This document shows, in pieces, positions 18,024 through 27,467 of a stretch of DNA of 62,917 nucleotides. Each line of letters begins with the position of its first letter. Position 1 is the stretch's first letter. The stretch comes from Flavobacteriales bacterium (GTDB taxonomy: Bacteria > Bacteroidota > Bacteroidia > Flavobacteriales_D > Crocinitomicaceae): contig CANJNE010000003.1 in NCBI GenBank assembly GCA_947475275.1, forward strand, positions 1 to 62,917, read 5' to 3'. Position numbers and translations under genes: made by a program. A model generated the notes under the pieces. The model made no database searches, was not told where the DNA came from, and saw only the letters and a program-made list of their open reading frames with translations.

Positions 18024-18980
18024 TTAATTCTTTCTTGCAATTGCCTTCAAACTGGCATCAACAATATTCGCTGTATCAATACCATATTTGGTCATTAATT
18101 CCATAGGTGTGCCACTTTCTCCAAATGAATCGTTAACTGCAACAAACTCTTGAGGTACAAGAAGATTTTGCACAAGTACTTGAGCAACGGCTTCTCCTAG
18201 ACCACCATTCTTCATGTGTTCCTCTGCTGTAACAACACATCCGGTTTTAGCAACAGATTTCAAAATAGCTTCTTCGTCTAAAGGTTTTATCGTATGCATA
18301 TTGATCAAATCCACCGAAATGCCTTTTTCAGAAAGAATTCTTGCAGCTTCTATAGATTTCCAAACCAAATGGCCGCATGCGATTATCGTTACATCAGAAC
18401 CTTCAAGGAGAACATCGGCCTTACCAATGATAAAAGGAGTATCAGGTTTAATAAATATCGGCATAACAGGACGTCCAAATCTCAAATATACTGGACCAAC
18501 ATGATCAGCAATTGCAATAGTTGCTTGTTTTGTTTGGTTGAAATCAGCAGGAACAATTACCGTCATATTGGGCAACATTCTCATCATTCCAATATCTTCA
18601 AGAATTTGATGTGTCGCTCCATCCTCTCCAAGAGTTAATCCAGCATGTGAAGCACATATTTTTACATTTTTTTGAGAATATGCTATCGACTGTCTTATTT
18701 GATCATATACCCTTCCAGTAGAAAAGTTAGCGAAAGTCCCAGTGTAGGGAATTTTTCCACCGATTGTCATACCGGCCGCTAAGCCCATCATGTTTGCTTC
18801 TGCTATTCCAACTTGAAAAAACTTATCAGGATTTTCTTTTTGGAAGGTGTCCATTTTCAAAGAGCCTGTCAGATCTGCACACAAGGCAACAACATTATCA
18901 TTTTTTCTACCTAATTCAGCCAAACCCTCACCGAATCCTGAGCGTGTATCCTTGTTTCCAAAAATTTCAAAATCTTTCAT
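18024..18980 (-). CDS. Transketolase C-terminal subunit (split transketolase)
   Basis: 318 residues from ATG 18980; the frame is open further upstream, but that part overlaps the VWA gene and is not like transketolase. It has the pyrimidine-binding domain with the conserved THQ motif (LGEDGATHQ, including the catalytic Glu) followed by the C-terminal domain ([24 protein letters not shown]). Together with the N-terminal subunit encoded at 20343-21185 it forms a full transketolase of the two-gene type. The enzyme transfers two-carbon units in the pentose phosphate pathway. The ATG is 1 bp after the stop of the intervening VWA gene, so translation is probably coupled. Confidence 0.88.
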   Translation of the reverse strand: MKDFEIFGNKDTRSGFGEGLAELGRKNDNVVALCADLTGSLKMDTFQKENPDKFFQVGIAEANMMGLAAGMTIGGKIPYTGTFANFSTGRVYDQIRQSIAYSQKNVKICASHAGLTLGEDGATHQILEDIGMMRMLPNMTVIVPADFNQTKQATIAIADHVGPVYLRFGRPVMPIFIKPDTPFIIGKADVLLEGSDVTIIACGHLVWKSIEAARILSEKGISVDLINMHTIKPLDEEAILKSVAKTGCVVTAEEHMKNGGLGEAVAQVLVQNLLVPQEFVAVNDSFGESGTPMELMTKYGIDTANIVDASLKAIARKN

Positions 18981-18981
18981 G

Positions 18982-20337
18982 TTAAAAATATATTGTTGTT
19001 GTTTTATTTGACGAAATAGTGAATTCATTAACAGCTGTTTCTTTCGAATCAAGTTTATTTAAATAGCGGTAAACGACTTTGTATTTCCCTGGTTGTAATT
19101 GAAGCATACCACTTTTATTTGAAGTGTCTAGATTACAAACCCACTCCTCCTTATTCTCAGAATCTGTTAAAAATAATTGTGCAACAACATCTCCTTTTGT
19201 CGAAAATGAAAGGTTGCCAGGAGCAAGTACGTCTATAGTGGTGTTTGTACTTTGGGTAATATCAACGGTAATGGTTTTCCTAGGTAATGTTAAGAGTTCT
19301 ACATCGTATTTTCCGACTATGTACTTGTCGGTTTGATTTACTTGTTGTGCATTTATAGTTTCACATGAACCATTTTGCATAACTCTGCACATCAAAGGAT
19401 AAGTCTTTGTTGCATTGCTGTATTTTAGCTTTAAAAAGCCTTGTGGAGCATCCAATATGATAGTATTGTGAACATTTTTGTATATAACAATATCCTTTTT
19501 TTCAAGTTTTGGAATGGTGTTTACTACCAAGTCATATTTTATTTTCGGATCTATAATGAGCGTATCTGGGTTGCCAAATTTATTTATAGTATGCACAAAG
19601 GTATATTTGAGATTGCTTGTGCCAGATTCATAAAGAAACATCGTAACATTTGTTTCATTAGGTTTCTTATTGATATCATTCAAATTGATTTGAACGGTTG
19701 TATTGTAAACAATTTTAGATAAAACATTGGATAAAACGGACTGAAGCGCATTTCTATTTTCAGCATCCGAATAGTTACCTATACAATTAAATTTCTCCAA
19801 GTAGGATAAATCCATGCCTAATCCAATAACAAAAGGTTTAACCTTCACCCCTTTGTCTTTAAGTTTTTTAGCAATTACACAAGGGTCATTATCACAAGCT
19901 TCAAGTCCATCCGTAATTAGAATAATAATATTTCTCGAATTTGTGTCGGGAAAATCTGAAGCTGCTGCTTCCAGAGATCTTGCTATCGGTGTAGTACCTT
20001 TGGCGGTGATAGATTTAATTCTTGTTTGTATTTCCCCATAGTTGTCGCTAGCAAAAGGAACCTCCAATTTCGTGTCATTACAATCTTGATAATCTGCGGT
20101 GATAGGGGATTGATGGCCATAAACTCGAAGCGCAACTTCTAGATTCGGGGTTCCTTTTAAACTGTCTATTGATTTGGAGAGTAAATCCTTGGCTGCCTCA
20201 ATTCTTGTTTCACCTACACTCCATTTTTCGTTCATACTATTGGAGGCGTCCAAAATGAATAAAATTCTTGTGAGTTGCTCTTGTGCAATTGAACTCGAAG
20301 CGAGAATTAAAGATAATATGAAGAGTAGGACTTTCAA
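18982..20337 (-). CDS. Secreted von Willebrand factor A domain protein
   Basis: 451 residues from a TTG start at 20337; no earlier in-frame ATG exists. A signal peptide (ending SSSIAQ, about residue 19) marks it as exported. The VWA domain spans about 22-190 with an intact metal-ion-dependent adhesion site: Asp30, Ser32, Ser34, Thr115/116 and Asp143 ([11 protein letters not shown]). The remaining 260 residues are beta-rich, probably immunoglobulin-like repeats, with no enzyme motif that I can see. The gene sits between the two transketolase genes, 5 bp after one and 1 bp before the other. Such VWA proteins bind metal and protein ligands; its partner is unknown. Confidence 0.85.
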   Translation of the reverse strand: MKVLLFILSLILASSSIAQEQLTRILFILDASNSMNEKWSVGETRIEAAKDLLSKSIDSLKGTPNLEVALRVYGHQSPITADYQDCNDTKLEVPFASDNYGEIQTRIKSITAKGTTPIARSLEAAASDFPDTNSRNIIILITDGLEACDNDPCVIAKKLKDKGVKVKPFVIGLGMDLSYLEKFNCIGNYSDAENRNALQSVLSNVLSKIVYNTTVQINLNDINKKPNETNVTMFLYESGTSNLKYTFVHTINKFGNPDTLIIDPKIKYDLVVNTIPKLEKKDIVIYKNVHNTIILDAPQGFLKLKYSNATKTYPLMCRVMQNGSCETINAQQVNQTDKYIVGKYDVELLTLPRKTITVDITQSTNTTIDVLAPGNLSFSTKGDVVAQLFLTDSENKEEWVCNLDTSNKSGMLQLQPGKYKVVYRYLNKLDSKETAVNEFTISSNKTTTIYF

Positions 20338-20342
20338 GTTAT

Positions 20343-21185
20343 TTAATAATCTCCTAAAGTTTCTTCTAATTGATTAAGTGCTAATTCCAACTGCTCTGTA
20401 TTCGGTGCTGAACCATGCCATTTGTGTGTCCCCATCATATAATCAACACCCATTCCCATTTCAGTTTTCATTATTATCACAACAGGTTTTCCTTCACCAC
20501 ATAAACTTTGTGCTTTAGTTATAGTGTTTTTCATATCCAAGAAATTGTGGCCGTCCATTTTTAGAACCATCCAACCAAAGGCCTTCCATTTGCCTTCTAA
20601 ATCTCCCAAACTTAGCACGTCATCAACGTCGCCATCAATTTGCCTGCCATTAAAATCGATTACGGCAATAATGTTGTCTACTTTTTGAGCTGCAGCATAC
20701 ATGGCTGCCTCCCAAATCTGACCCTCCTGCAATTCTCCGTCACCGTGAAGGGTAAATACGTAAGAATGATCGTTGTTTAATTTTTTCGCTTGCGCCGCAC
20801 CTATTCCAACCGAAAGACCTTGACCAAGCGATCCAGATGCCATTCTAATACCAGGTAATTTTTTATCTGTAGAGGGGTGTCCTTGAAGTTTAGATGAAAG
20901 TTTTCTAAAAGTTGCAAGATCACTTACTGGAAAATAACCTGAACGCGATAAAACACTATACCAAACAGGAGATATGTGACCGTTTGAAAGAAAGAATAAA
21001 TCTTCATCCTTTCCATCCATCGTGAAATTTTCAGGGTCGTGCTTTAAGATATCGAAGTATAGCAAGGTTAGAAAATCTGCGCAACCCAATGAGCCACCTG
21101 GATGACCTGAGTTCACAGCTGCTACCATTCTAACGATGTCTCGTCTAACTTGCGATGCGATATGCTTAAGTTTTTCTATTTCCAT
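20343..21185 (-). CDS. Transketolase N-terminal subunit (split transketolase)
   Basis: 280 residues from ATG 21185, chosen because similarity begins at MEIEKLKHIASQVRR; the frame stays open to 21278. It carries the N-terminal TPP-binding domain: the AVNSGHPGGSLGCADFL opening, the LSNGHISPVWY strand, SLGQGLSVGIGAA, and the thiamine-diphosphate motif GDGELQEGQ...DFNGRQ (GDG with the metal-binding Asn). It lacks the C-terminal half, which is encoded separately after the VWA gene. The two-gene transketolase is common in Bacteroidota and archaea; a gene in between is not usual. Confidence 0.9.
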   Translation of the reverse strand: MEIEKLKHIASQVRRDIVRMVAAVNSGHPGGSLGCADFLTLLYFDILKHDPENFTMDGKDEDLFFLSNGHISPVWYSVLSRSGYFPVSDLATFRKLSSKLQGHPSTDKKLPGIRMASGSLGQGLSVGIGAAQAKKLNNDHSYVFTLHGDGELQEGQIWEAAMYAAAQKVDNIIAVIDFNGRQIDGDVDDVLSLGDLEGKWKAFGWMVLKMDGHNFLDMKNTITKAQSLCGEGKPVVIIMKTEMGMGVDYMMGTHKWHGSAPNTEQLELALNQLEETLGDY

Positions 21186-21324
21186 TTGAATTTTATTTAC
21201 TTCTGAAATACTTGCAAAACTAACCTTAATAATTAACTTTATCCTTTCAATAAATTGAACTTTATCACCTAAATGCAACTTTTTTTTAACAATTTAGGTC
21301 TTTGTATTTGAAACTATATTTACC

Positions 21325-21708
21325 ATGAAAATTTTAATTACTTCGTTTCTGTTATTGTCTTTTTTTCAGGTGTCCTACGCTCAAAAAATAGATTCACGCT
21401 TGTTAAATAATTATTCAGAAGTTTATTTATCAGAATTAATCTCTAACGAAACTCAAGAATACAATTTATTGGTCTATGCAATAGATAATGCATGTTATCT
21501 TACCCAGGCCCCTGCTTCCAAAAGTTCGGAATTCACTAAATCAATTTCTTGGACTCTTGATTCAATACCTGCGTTTTTAGATTTAAACCTTAAATACGGT
21601 ATTGTTTTGGAAAACTTCAATCAATATATTCAGCTTGAGGGCACTGATAAAATGTTAGTGGTAAAATCAAGAATAGTATTGGAAAACGAATTAAAAACTA
21701 AAAAATAA
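21325..21708 (+). CDS. Secreted hypothetical protein
   Basis: 127 residues with a signal peptide (MKILITSFLLLSFFQVSYAQ). The mature part is short, acidic and without recognised motifs. It lies 11 bp before the large gliding-type secreted protein, so the two are likely one operon. A partner or chaperone role for that protein is conceivable, but nothing in the sequence proves it. Confidence 0.65.
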   Translation: MKILITSFLLLSFFQVSYAQKIDSRLLNNYSEVYLSELISNETQEYNLLVYAIDNACYLTQAPASKSSEFTKSISWTLDSIPAFLDLNLKYGIVLENFNQYIQLEGTDKMLVVKSRIVLENELKTKK

Positions 21709-21719
21709 TCAACTACATC

Positions 21720-24161
21720 ATGAAGCATTTGTTATTCTTAACAGCGTTTTGTCTTTCATTTGGTAAGCTATATTCACAAATGGTAACTATGGGAGATCCA
21801 GGTTTTCCTCAAAATAATCCTGCGAACTGTAATACTTTTGGTGTCAGTTCAAATAATTTCCAAGATCCGGGTGCTGGAGGTAATTACACTCCTAATTATA
21901 ACGATACAATTACGTTTTGTCCAGATCTTAACCTAGGTACTAAAATGTCCATCACAATGGCCATAAATGCAGGCTATACCTTTAACGTTGATGCATCAGA
22001 TTCAATTTATGTGTTTGACGGACCTAATACTTCAGCGCCACTGTTAGGTGTTCATAATTCTGCTACCGACCCAACCGGTTTTACTCATCAAGCATCATGG
22101 AATAATCCGAGTGGGTGTTTGACGATTGTTTTTGTATCCAATGGTTCCGTTGAAGGAACAGGTTGGTTGGCGAATGTGCAATGTGGAAATCAATTTCAAC
22201 CATTCGAACCACATATTGAAGCTTTTATAAACGGAACAGGATCAAATGCCTTAAATCCTATTGATACAGGTTTTGTTGATGTTTGTTATGGCGATAGTAT
22301 CCTTTTTGTTGCCAAACCTTTATTTCCTTATGCTGAAGAAACAACTGGATATGGGTATTCTCAAAATGTGAATTCAACCATAGATTTTGAATGGAACATA
22401 TCGGATGGTGGTACATATGCTAACAACGATTCTATTTGGTTTACTCCTCCTGCAAGATCTGGGTATTTGGTAGACTTGAAAATAACAGATATTTTCCCTC
22501 AATCGGAACGCATGCTTTGTAAAGTTAGGGTTTCACAGCTTCCAGATTTTACGGGTACCGGCCCCTTAGAAGATACTGTTTGTCTTGGAGAATCAACTAC
22601 ACTATTGGGTGGCGTTACACCTACAGATACGGTAGGGGTAACGATTCCAGAAGGCACGTTTGAATTGGGGGGTGCTTATGCAGGTTTAACATACTTACCA
22701 GATGGATCTGGACAAGTTTATTCCACATCAATTCCTATTGCTGGTTTCCCGAGTGGTTCTACAATTACCAGCGATCAATCTTTAAATGAGGTTTGTATCA
22801 CTATAGAGCATTCCTATCTTGGTGATTTAGAACTTTGGTTGCAGTGCCCATCTGGTCAAATAGTACCTTTGGTCAATTCGTATAGTCCAGGCAATATACC
22901 TGGAGGAAACAGTGGAGGGGGAACTTTTCTTGGGCAACCATACGATGATGCAGGAGGAGGTGGTGCCGGCATTGGATGGGAATATTGTTTCAGCTCTGTT
23001 TTTAATACAATTAATGGTTCAATGACCCAAAATCTTGGCAATACTGTTCCTGTGCCTGGAGTTCCAACCAATGTTCCGCCATTGACAGCTGGTAACTCAA
23101 TAGATAATTCAGTAGTGTATCAACCTGAAGTGTCATTTAACAGTTTTGTTGGATGCCCTGTAAATGGTAACTGGACAATTTTTGTTCAAGATAATCTTGG
23201 TATCGATGATGGTTACATATTCGAATGGGGTCTATTTTTCGATGGGTCTTACTTTCCTGGCCTAGGTGGTTATCAAACGGTTGTTGCGAATGACTTCTGG
23301 TCAAGTGATCCTACTATTGTTAGTGGTCAGAATGATACCTTAATTGTTGTCCAACCCAATCTTGTCGGAAATTACAACTACACCTATAATGTTGTAGATA
23401 ATTTTGGTTGTCCTTATGATACGACAGTAACGCTTTTCGTTCAACCGCTTCCGGAAATATTTTCAGATACGTTGATTTGTGATTTTTCTTTTCAAGTAAC
23501 AGGTACCACAGCAGTTGATGGTGGTGTATGGACTGCAGCTGATACATCAATATATTTCTCACAATATACAGCAAACAATCCTATAATATCAACAGCTGCT
23601 CCTGGAACCTATACGGTCTCCTTTACAGATAATGAATGCGATATTACCCTTTCGAGTGATATAACATTCCCTTCTTTGGCTTATACTCAAGTGCTGGATA
23701 CAACGATATGCGCTGGGGCATCCGTAACCTTATATGCTCAGCAAAATCCAACCGTTACTGATTTTCTTTGGAGTACCGGGGAAACAGGGCCATCAATTAC
23801 TGTAAATGCTGAAGGAGATTATATCGTCACGGGTTCCAATTTATGTTACGATCATATCGATACGGCTACGGTTGATTTCAAGATTTGTGAAATTGAAGCG
23901 CCGAATATTATTTCGCTTTCATCGCTTGTGGGTAACGAATTGTTTTTTGTTAATGCCGAGGGCGTGGCTCAATTCAATTGTGTGATTTTAAACCGTTGGG
24001 GAAATAAAATATACGAGTTCAATGATCCTTCAGGTTCTTGGGACGGAAAAACACAGAACGGTACTTTAGTTGAAGAAGGCACCTATTTTTATATTATTAG
24101 AGCTACATTCGAGGGCGGTGAAGAAGTTGAAAAGCAAGGCTTCGTTCAGGTCAGGTATTAA
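21720..24161 (+). CDS. T9SS-secreted protein with CUB-like and P-domain modules and a gliding-type C-terminal domain
   Basis: 813 residues. A signal peptide is followed by a CUB-like domain at about 30-155 (DSIYVFDGPNTSAPLLG, CLTIVFVSNGS), a PKD/Ig-like part, then a proprotein-convertase P-domain at about 340-505 (VCITIEHSYLGDLELWLQCP, NGNWTIFVQDN). More Ig-like segments follow, then a C-terminal CHU_C/gliding-motility sorting domain in the last 75 residues (ILNRWGNKIYEF, SWDGKTQNG, GTYFYIIRA). That last domain directs export by the type IX system and, often, attachment to the cell surface. No protease catalytic triad is visible. Likely an adhesin or surface-associated protein. Confidence 0.88.
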   Translation: MKHLLFLTAFCLSFGKLYSQMVTMGDPGFPQNNPANCNTFGVSSNNFQDPGAGGNYTPNYNDTITFCPDLNLGTKMSITMAINAGYTFNVDASDSIYVFDGPNTSAPLLGVHNSATDPTGFTHQASWNNPSGCLTIVFVSNGSVEGTGWLANVQCGNQFQPFEPHIEAFINGTGSNALNPIDTGFVDVCYGDSILFVAKPLFPYAEETTGYGYSQNVNSTIDFEWNISDGGTYANNDSIWFTPPARSGYLVDLKITDIFPQSERMLCKVRVSQLPDFTGTGPLEDTVCLGESTTLLGGVTPTDTVGVTIPEGTFELGGAYAGLTYLPDGSGQVYSTSIPIAGFPSGSTITSDQSLNEVCITIEHSYLGDLELWLQCPSGQIVPLVNSYSPGNIPGGNSGGGTFLGQPYDDAGGGGAGIGWEYCFSSVFNTINGSMTQNLGNTVPVPGVPTNVPPLTAGNSIDNSVVYQPEVSFNSFVGCPVNGNWTIFVQDNLGIDDGYIFEWGLFFDGSYFPGLGGYQTVVANDFWSSDPTIVSGQNDTLIVVQPNLVGNYNYTYNVVDNFGCPYDTTVTLFVQPLPEIFSDTLICDFSFQVTGTTAVDGGVWTAADTSIYFSQYTANNPIISTAAPGTYTVSFTDNECDITLSSDITFPSLAYTQVLDTTICAGASVTLYAQQNPTVTDFLWSTGETGPSITVNAEGDYIVTGSNLCYDHIDTATVDFKICEIEAPNIISLSSLVGNELFFVNAEGVAQFNCVILNRWGNKIYEFNDPSGSWDGKTQNGTLVEEGTYFYIIRATFEGGEEVEKQGFVQVRY

Positions 24162-24183
24162 TTCGGTGAATTTTGAAAAAATA

Positions 24184-24210
24184 GAAGCGGTCTCAGGCCG
24201 CTTTTTTTTA
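24184..24210 (+). terminator. Rho-independent terminator
   Basis: Stem AGCGG/CCGCT (24186-24190 with 24198-24202) and a 7-base loop, followed by a run of eight T. It ends the transcript of the gliding-type secreted protein, about 24 bp before the GAPDH start. Confidence 0.75.
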
Positions 24211-24233
24211 TTTTTACTTTTAAAATTGGAGGG

Positions 24234-25223
24234 TTGAAAGTAATAGGAATCAATGGTTTTGGTAGGATAGGTAGGTATGTCATGAGATTGGCAATTAACG
24301 ATCCTTCGATTGATGTTGCACTAGTAAATGATTTAGCCGATATCAAAACATTGGCACACCTATTAAAATATGATAGTGTTCACGGTCAATATAACTTGTC
24401 ATTTGAGGTTAAAGGTGATTTTTTGGAATTTTCCAATGGTAAGAAAGTTTTTTTTACAAATTATGAAAACCCATATGAAATTCCTTGGGGAAAATACAAT
24501 GTGCAAACTGTTATAGAATCTTCCGGAAAATTTTTAACAAAGCAAGAAGCCAGCGGCCATTTAACCTCTGGAGCGAGAAAGGTCATTTTATCAGCGCCAT
24601 CCAAAAGTGAGGAAATTAAAACAGTTGTTTTAGGTGTAAATGGGGATGTGATTAATGCAGATGATGTAATTATTTCAAATGCAAGCTGCACGACAAATAA
24701 CGCAGCTCCTATGGTTAAGGTGATGCTTTCATTATGTGAAATAGAAAGCGCCTACATAACAACTGTACATAGCTTTACAACCGATCAAAGATTGCATGAT
24801 GCACCTCATAATGATTTGCGCAGGGCTCGCGCTGCGACACAGTCTATTGTTCCAACTTCTACCGGCGCAGCAAAGGCAATTACCAAAATATTTCCTGAAC
24901 TTGATGGCAAAATAGGGGGGTGTGGTGTGCGTGTTCCCGTTCCTGATGGTTCTTTTACAGATCTTACTATGGTCGTTAAAAATCCTCCAACAGTAGAAGA
25001 AATTAATCGAGCAATGAAGGTTGCATCTGAAGGAGCACTTAAAGGAATATTAACTTATACAGAAGACCCGATAGTTTCTATAGATGTTATTGGCAATCCT
25101 AGTAGTTGTGTTTTTGATTCAGGGTTGACTAGTGTGATTAATAATATGGTAAAAGTAGTAGGTTGGTACGACAATGAAGCGGGTTATTCCAATAGATTAA
25201 TTGATTTAATTAAAAGGATTTAA
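24234..25223 (+). CDS. gap: Glyceraldehyde-3-phosphate dehydrogenase, type I
   Basis: 329 residues from a TTG start, the only plausible one because similarity begins at KVIGINGFGRIGR. The Rossmann motif is at 5-12, Asn32-Asp33 fit NAD binding, the catalytic Cys152 lies in SNASCTTNN and His179 in TTVHS. WYDNEAGYSNR closes the domain. It converts glyceraldehyde-3-phosphate to 1,3-bisphosphoglycerate in glycolysis or the reverse. A GGAGGG sequence touches the TTG directly and is too close to act as a normal Shine-Dalgarno site. The stop overlaps the end of the convergent SPOR gene by 4 bp. Confidence 0.93.
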   Translation: MKVIGINGFGRIGRYVMRLAINDPSIDVALVNDLADIKTLAHLLKYDSVHGQYNLSFEVKGDFLEFSNGKKVFFTNYENPYEIPWGKYNVQTVIESSGKFLTKQEASGHLTSGARKVILSAPSKSEEIKTVVLGVNGDVINADDVIISNASCTTNNAAPMVKVMLSLCEIESAYITTVHSFTTDQRLHDAPHNDLRRARAATQSIVPTSTGAAKAITKIFPELDGKIGGCGVRVPVPDGSFTDLTMVVKNPPTVEEINRAMKVASEGALKGILTYTEDPIVSIDVIGNPSSCVFDSGLTSVINNMVKVVGWYDNEAGYSNRLIDLIKRI

Positions 25224-26539
25224 TCCAATTTCAGTACCCAAGCATTTTTAATTGTTGCTTTTAGTTTTTTAAGCGCTTTATTGGCTGATTTTAAATCGTC
25301 AAATGCTTCAATTACAACAAAATTTTGATTGTTTCGATTTAATACCTCACAGTGCACACCTCCTTTTTTCAATTTTTTAGAAAATGATTCAGCAAATTGT
25401 GATTTCTGAAATGTTCCAGCAATTATCTTATAGGGTTTTGATACGTCTAAATCCAATTGTGTAGGGCCTTCTTTTGATTCTAATTCATTAACATTAGGTT
25501 GAATAGGATCTAATTCTGTCGAATCGGTTGTTTCATTTCCAGTAATATTATAGGATGTATCGTTTTCTGCATTTATCGTGTCACTATTTAAAACCTGATT
25601 TTCTTCTTTTGGCTTTGTAAGTGCCGTATTATTTGACTGGTTTTGAATTTCTTGATTGAATACAAATACATACAAAATAATTCCAAGAACTCCTGAGGTT
25701 ATCAAAACTAATATCCCAATTAATAATGGTTTTTTTGAAGATGGTTTAGAAGTTTTGTTTGACTCAGATTTTAATTTCTCTTCTTTTAATCTCTCATCTT
25801 TTTTTTCAGTTACTTCAATGTTTGACTTTATTTTTTCTGTTCCTGAAACACTTTCATTATTTATTATGCTTTCCGTTGCGCTAGATATTGATTCTTGAAT
25901 AATGCTGATTGACTTATTACTTTCAGTTGATTCAGATGTTTTTTCTAGATGATCGTTTTCTTTTATATAACTGGCACTTGCAGAGGCTTTATTAATTTCC
26001 TCATTAGTTTTTATTTCCTTTTCTTTTATTTCTTCAACTTCACCTTTTATATTTTCAGCAATACTTTTGTTAGGTTCTTCTAAAATAGGCACTACTATTT
26101 CTGTCACATCCTGTTCAAGATCTTTTTTGGTCTTTGTTTTAGTTTTTTTCTTGTCAATTTTGTTCTCTGTTGCAATCCCTTCCTCTATTTCTGTTTTGAT
26201 TTTATTTTTTGTCGATTTAGCTGACTTTTTGTATTGTTCAAATTCAAATTCTCCTTTGTCATTTTTAAAAAACGATCCAAATTTAAAGATGGAATAAGTT
26301 TCGCCCTTATTTAAAATAGCTGTAATTTCTCTGCTATGTTTTGCTAAAATATTTTTAGCCTCTTGTTGGGAAATACTTTCTTTATTAGATATAAATTGAG
26401 CAAGAGTGCCATCATCATGTTTTAAGTAATTCAAGAACATGAGTTCACCTGTGGTTTCGTTGATTTTAGTTAAGGCACCAATTTCAGGAATTATAATGGT
26501 TTTTGATGTTTTAAGTGCTTCTTTGATGTAATGGTCCAT
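25220..26539 (-). CDS. HU-CCDC81 and SPOR domain protein
   Basis: 439 residues with three parts. Residues 1-110 match the HU-like (CCDC81-type) domain of Bacteroidota: IIIPEIGALTKINE, a conserved LNYLKHDDG and FKFGSFFKND. A long Lys/Glu/Ser-rich low-complexity linker follows, then a single membrane helix at about 270-293 (LLIGILVLITSGVLGIIL), a second acidic linker, and a C-terminal SPOR domain at about 362-439 (YKIIAGTFQKSQFAESF). SPOR domains bind denuded glycan strands of septal peptidoglycan. The layout suggests an inner-membrane protein tying the cytoplasm to the septal wall, perhaps in division. First gene of no obvious operon. Confidence 0.85.
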   Translation of the reverse strand: MDHYIKEALKTSKTIIIPEIGALTKINETTGELMFLNYLKHDDGTLAQFISNKESISQQEAKNILAKHSREITAILNKGETYSIFKFGSFFKNDKGEFEFEQYKKSAKSTKNKIKTEIEEGIATENKIDKKKTKTKTKKDLEQDVTEIVVPILEEPNKSIAENIKGEVEEIKEKEIKTNEEINKASASASYIKENDHLEKTSESTESNKSISIIQESISSATESIINNESVSGTEKIKSNIEVTEKKDERLKEEKLKSESNKTSKPSSKKPLLIGILVLITSGVLGIILYVFVFNQEIQNQSNNTALTKPKEENQVLNSDTINAENDTSYNITGNETTDSTELDPIQPNVNELESKEGPTQLDLDVSKPYKIIAGTFQKSQFAESFSKKLKKGGVHCEVLNRNNQNFVVIEAFDDLKSANKALKKLKATIKNAWVLKLD

Positions 26540-26566
26540 TTGATTCTTCTAATCTGTTCTTAAAAA

Positions 26567-27421
26567 TTAAAAATGATTGGTAAAATTAAAAGTATCTTCT
26601 AAGCGAATACCTTTTTCTGTTCTTTGAAGCGAACAGCATTCATTGTAATAATCATGTTCCATGAACAAAATATATTTATTATCGACAGCTTTGTTGAGAA
26701 ATTTTTCTTTTTCGGATAATGTTAATAAAGGTCTTGTGTCGTAACCCATAACATATGGTAAAGGAATATGTCCTGTACTAGGTAACAAATCCGCCATAAA
26801 TACAATGGTTTCATTTTTATAATGTATGTGAGGAATCATCATGCTATCGGTATGACCATCAACGAACAACACATCAAATTGAGGAAACGCATTTTCTAAA
26901 TAATCCCCATTTCTATGTATAAATTGTAATTGACCACTTTCTTGGATGGGAAGAATGTTTTCAGATAAAAAAGACGCTTTTTCTCTTGGGTTAGGTTGAG
27001 TTGCCCATTCCCAATGTTGCTCATTACTCCAGTAAATGGCATTTTTAAAAACAGGTTTGTAACCCGTTTTATCTTTATTCCATTCAACCGCACCACCACA
27101 ATGATCAAAATGCAGGTGTGTTAAAAATACATCTGTGATATCATCGGTTGAAAAGCCATGTAGTTTTAAACCCTTTTTTAATGAATCATCGCCATGAAGG
27201 TAGTAATGTGAAAAAAATTTATCTGCTTGCTTATCACCAATTCCTGTATCAATAAGTATGAGTCTATTGCCAATTTCAATTAGCATGCTTCGCATAGCCC
27301 AACTGCACATATTGTTTTCATCTGCAGGGTTTGTTTTTTGCCAAAGTGTTTTGGGAACTACACCAAACATAGCACCACCATCTAATTTGAAATTACCGGT
27401 ATTAATGGAATAAATATTCAT
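26567..27421 (-). CDS. Metallo-beta-lactamase-fold hydrolase
   Basis: 284 residues, no signal peptide. The metal motif HxHxDH is intact (His102, His104, Asp106, His107: THLHFDHCGG), preceded by ILIDTGIGDK and followed by VDGHTDSM with a further His and MEHD near the C-terminus. The family hydrolyses lactones, thioesters and phosphoesters; the substrate cannot be told. It is 46 bp downstream of the DMT transporter on the same strand and may share its transcript. Confidence 0.85.
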   Translation of the reverse strand: MNIYSINTGNFKLDGGAMFGVVPKTLWQKTNPADENNMCSWAMRSMLIEIGNRLILIDTGIGDKQADKFFSHYYLHGDDSLKKGLKLHGFSTDDITDVFLTHLHFDHCGGAVEWNKDKTGYKPVFKNAIYWSNEQHWEWATQPNPREKASFLSENILPIQESGQLQFIHRNGDYLENAFPQFDVLFVDGHTDSMMIPHIHYKNETIVFMADLLPSTGHIPLPYVMGYDTRPLLTLSEKEKFLNKAVDNKYILFMEHDYYNECCSLQRTEKGIRLEDTFNFTNHF

Positions 27422-27467
27422 GTTAAGATTTACTAATACAAAGATGCAAACATTTTCAAATTTTTAA

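Noticed and set aside
18294-18638. A 114-codon plus-strand open frame opposite the C-terminal transketolase
   Set aside because: It lies wholly inside a well-supported gene on the other strand, has no known motif and unlikely composition.
24227-24233. GGAGG as ribosome-binding site of gap
   Set aside because: It directly touches the start codon, leaving no spacer; probably chance.
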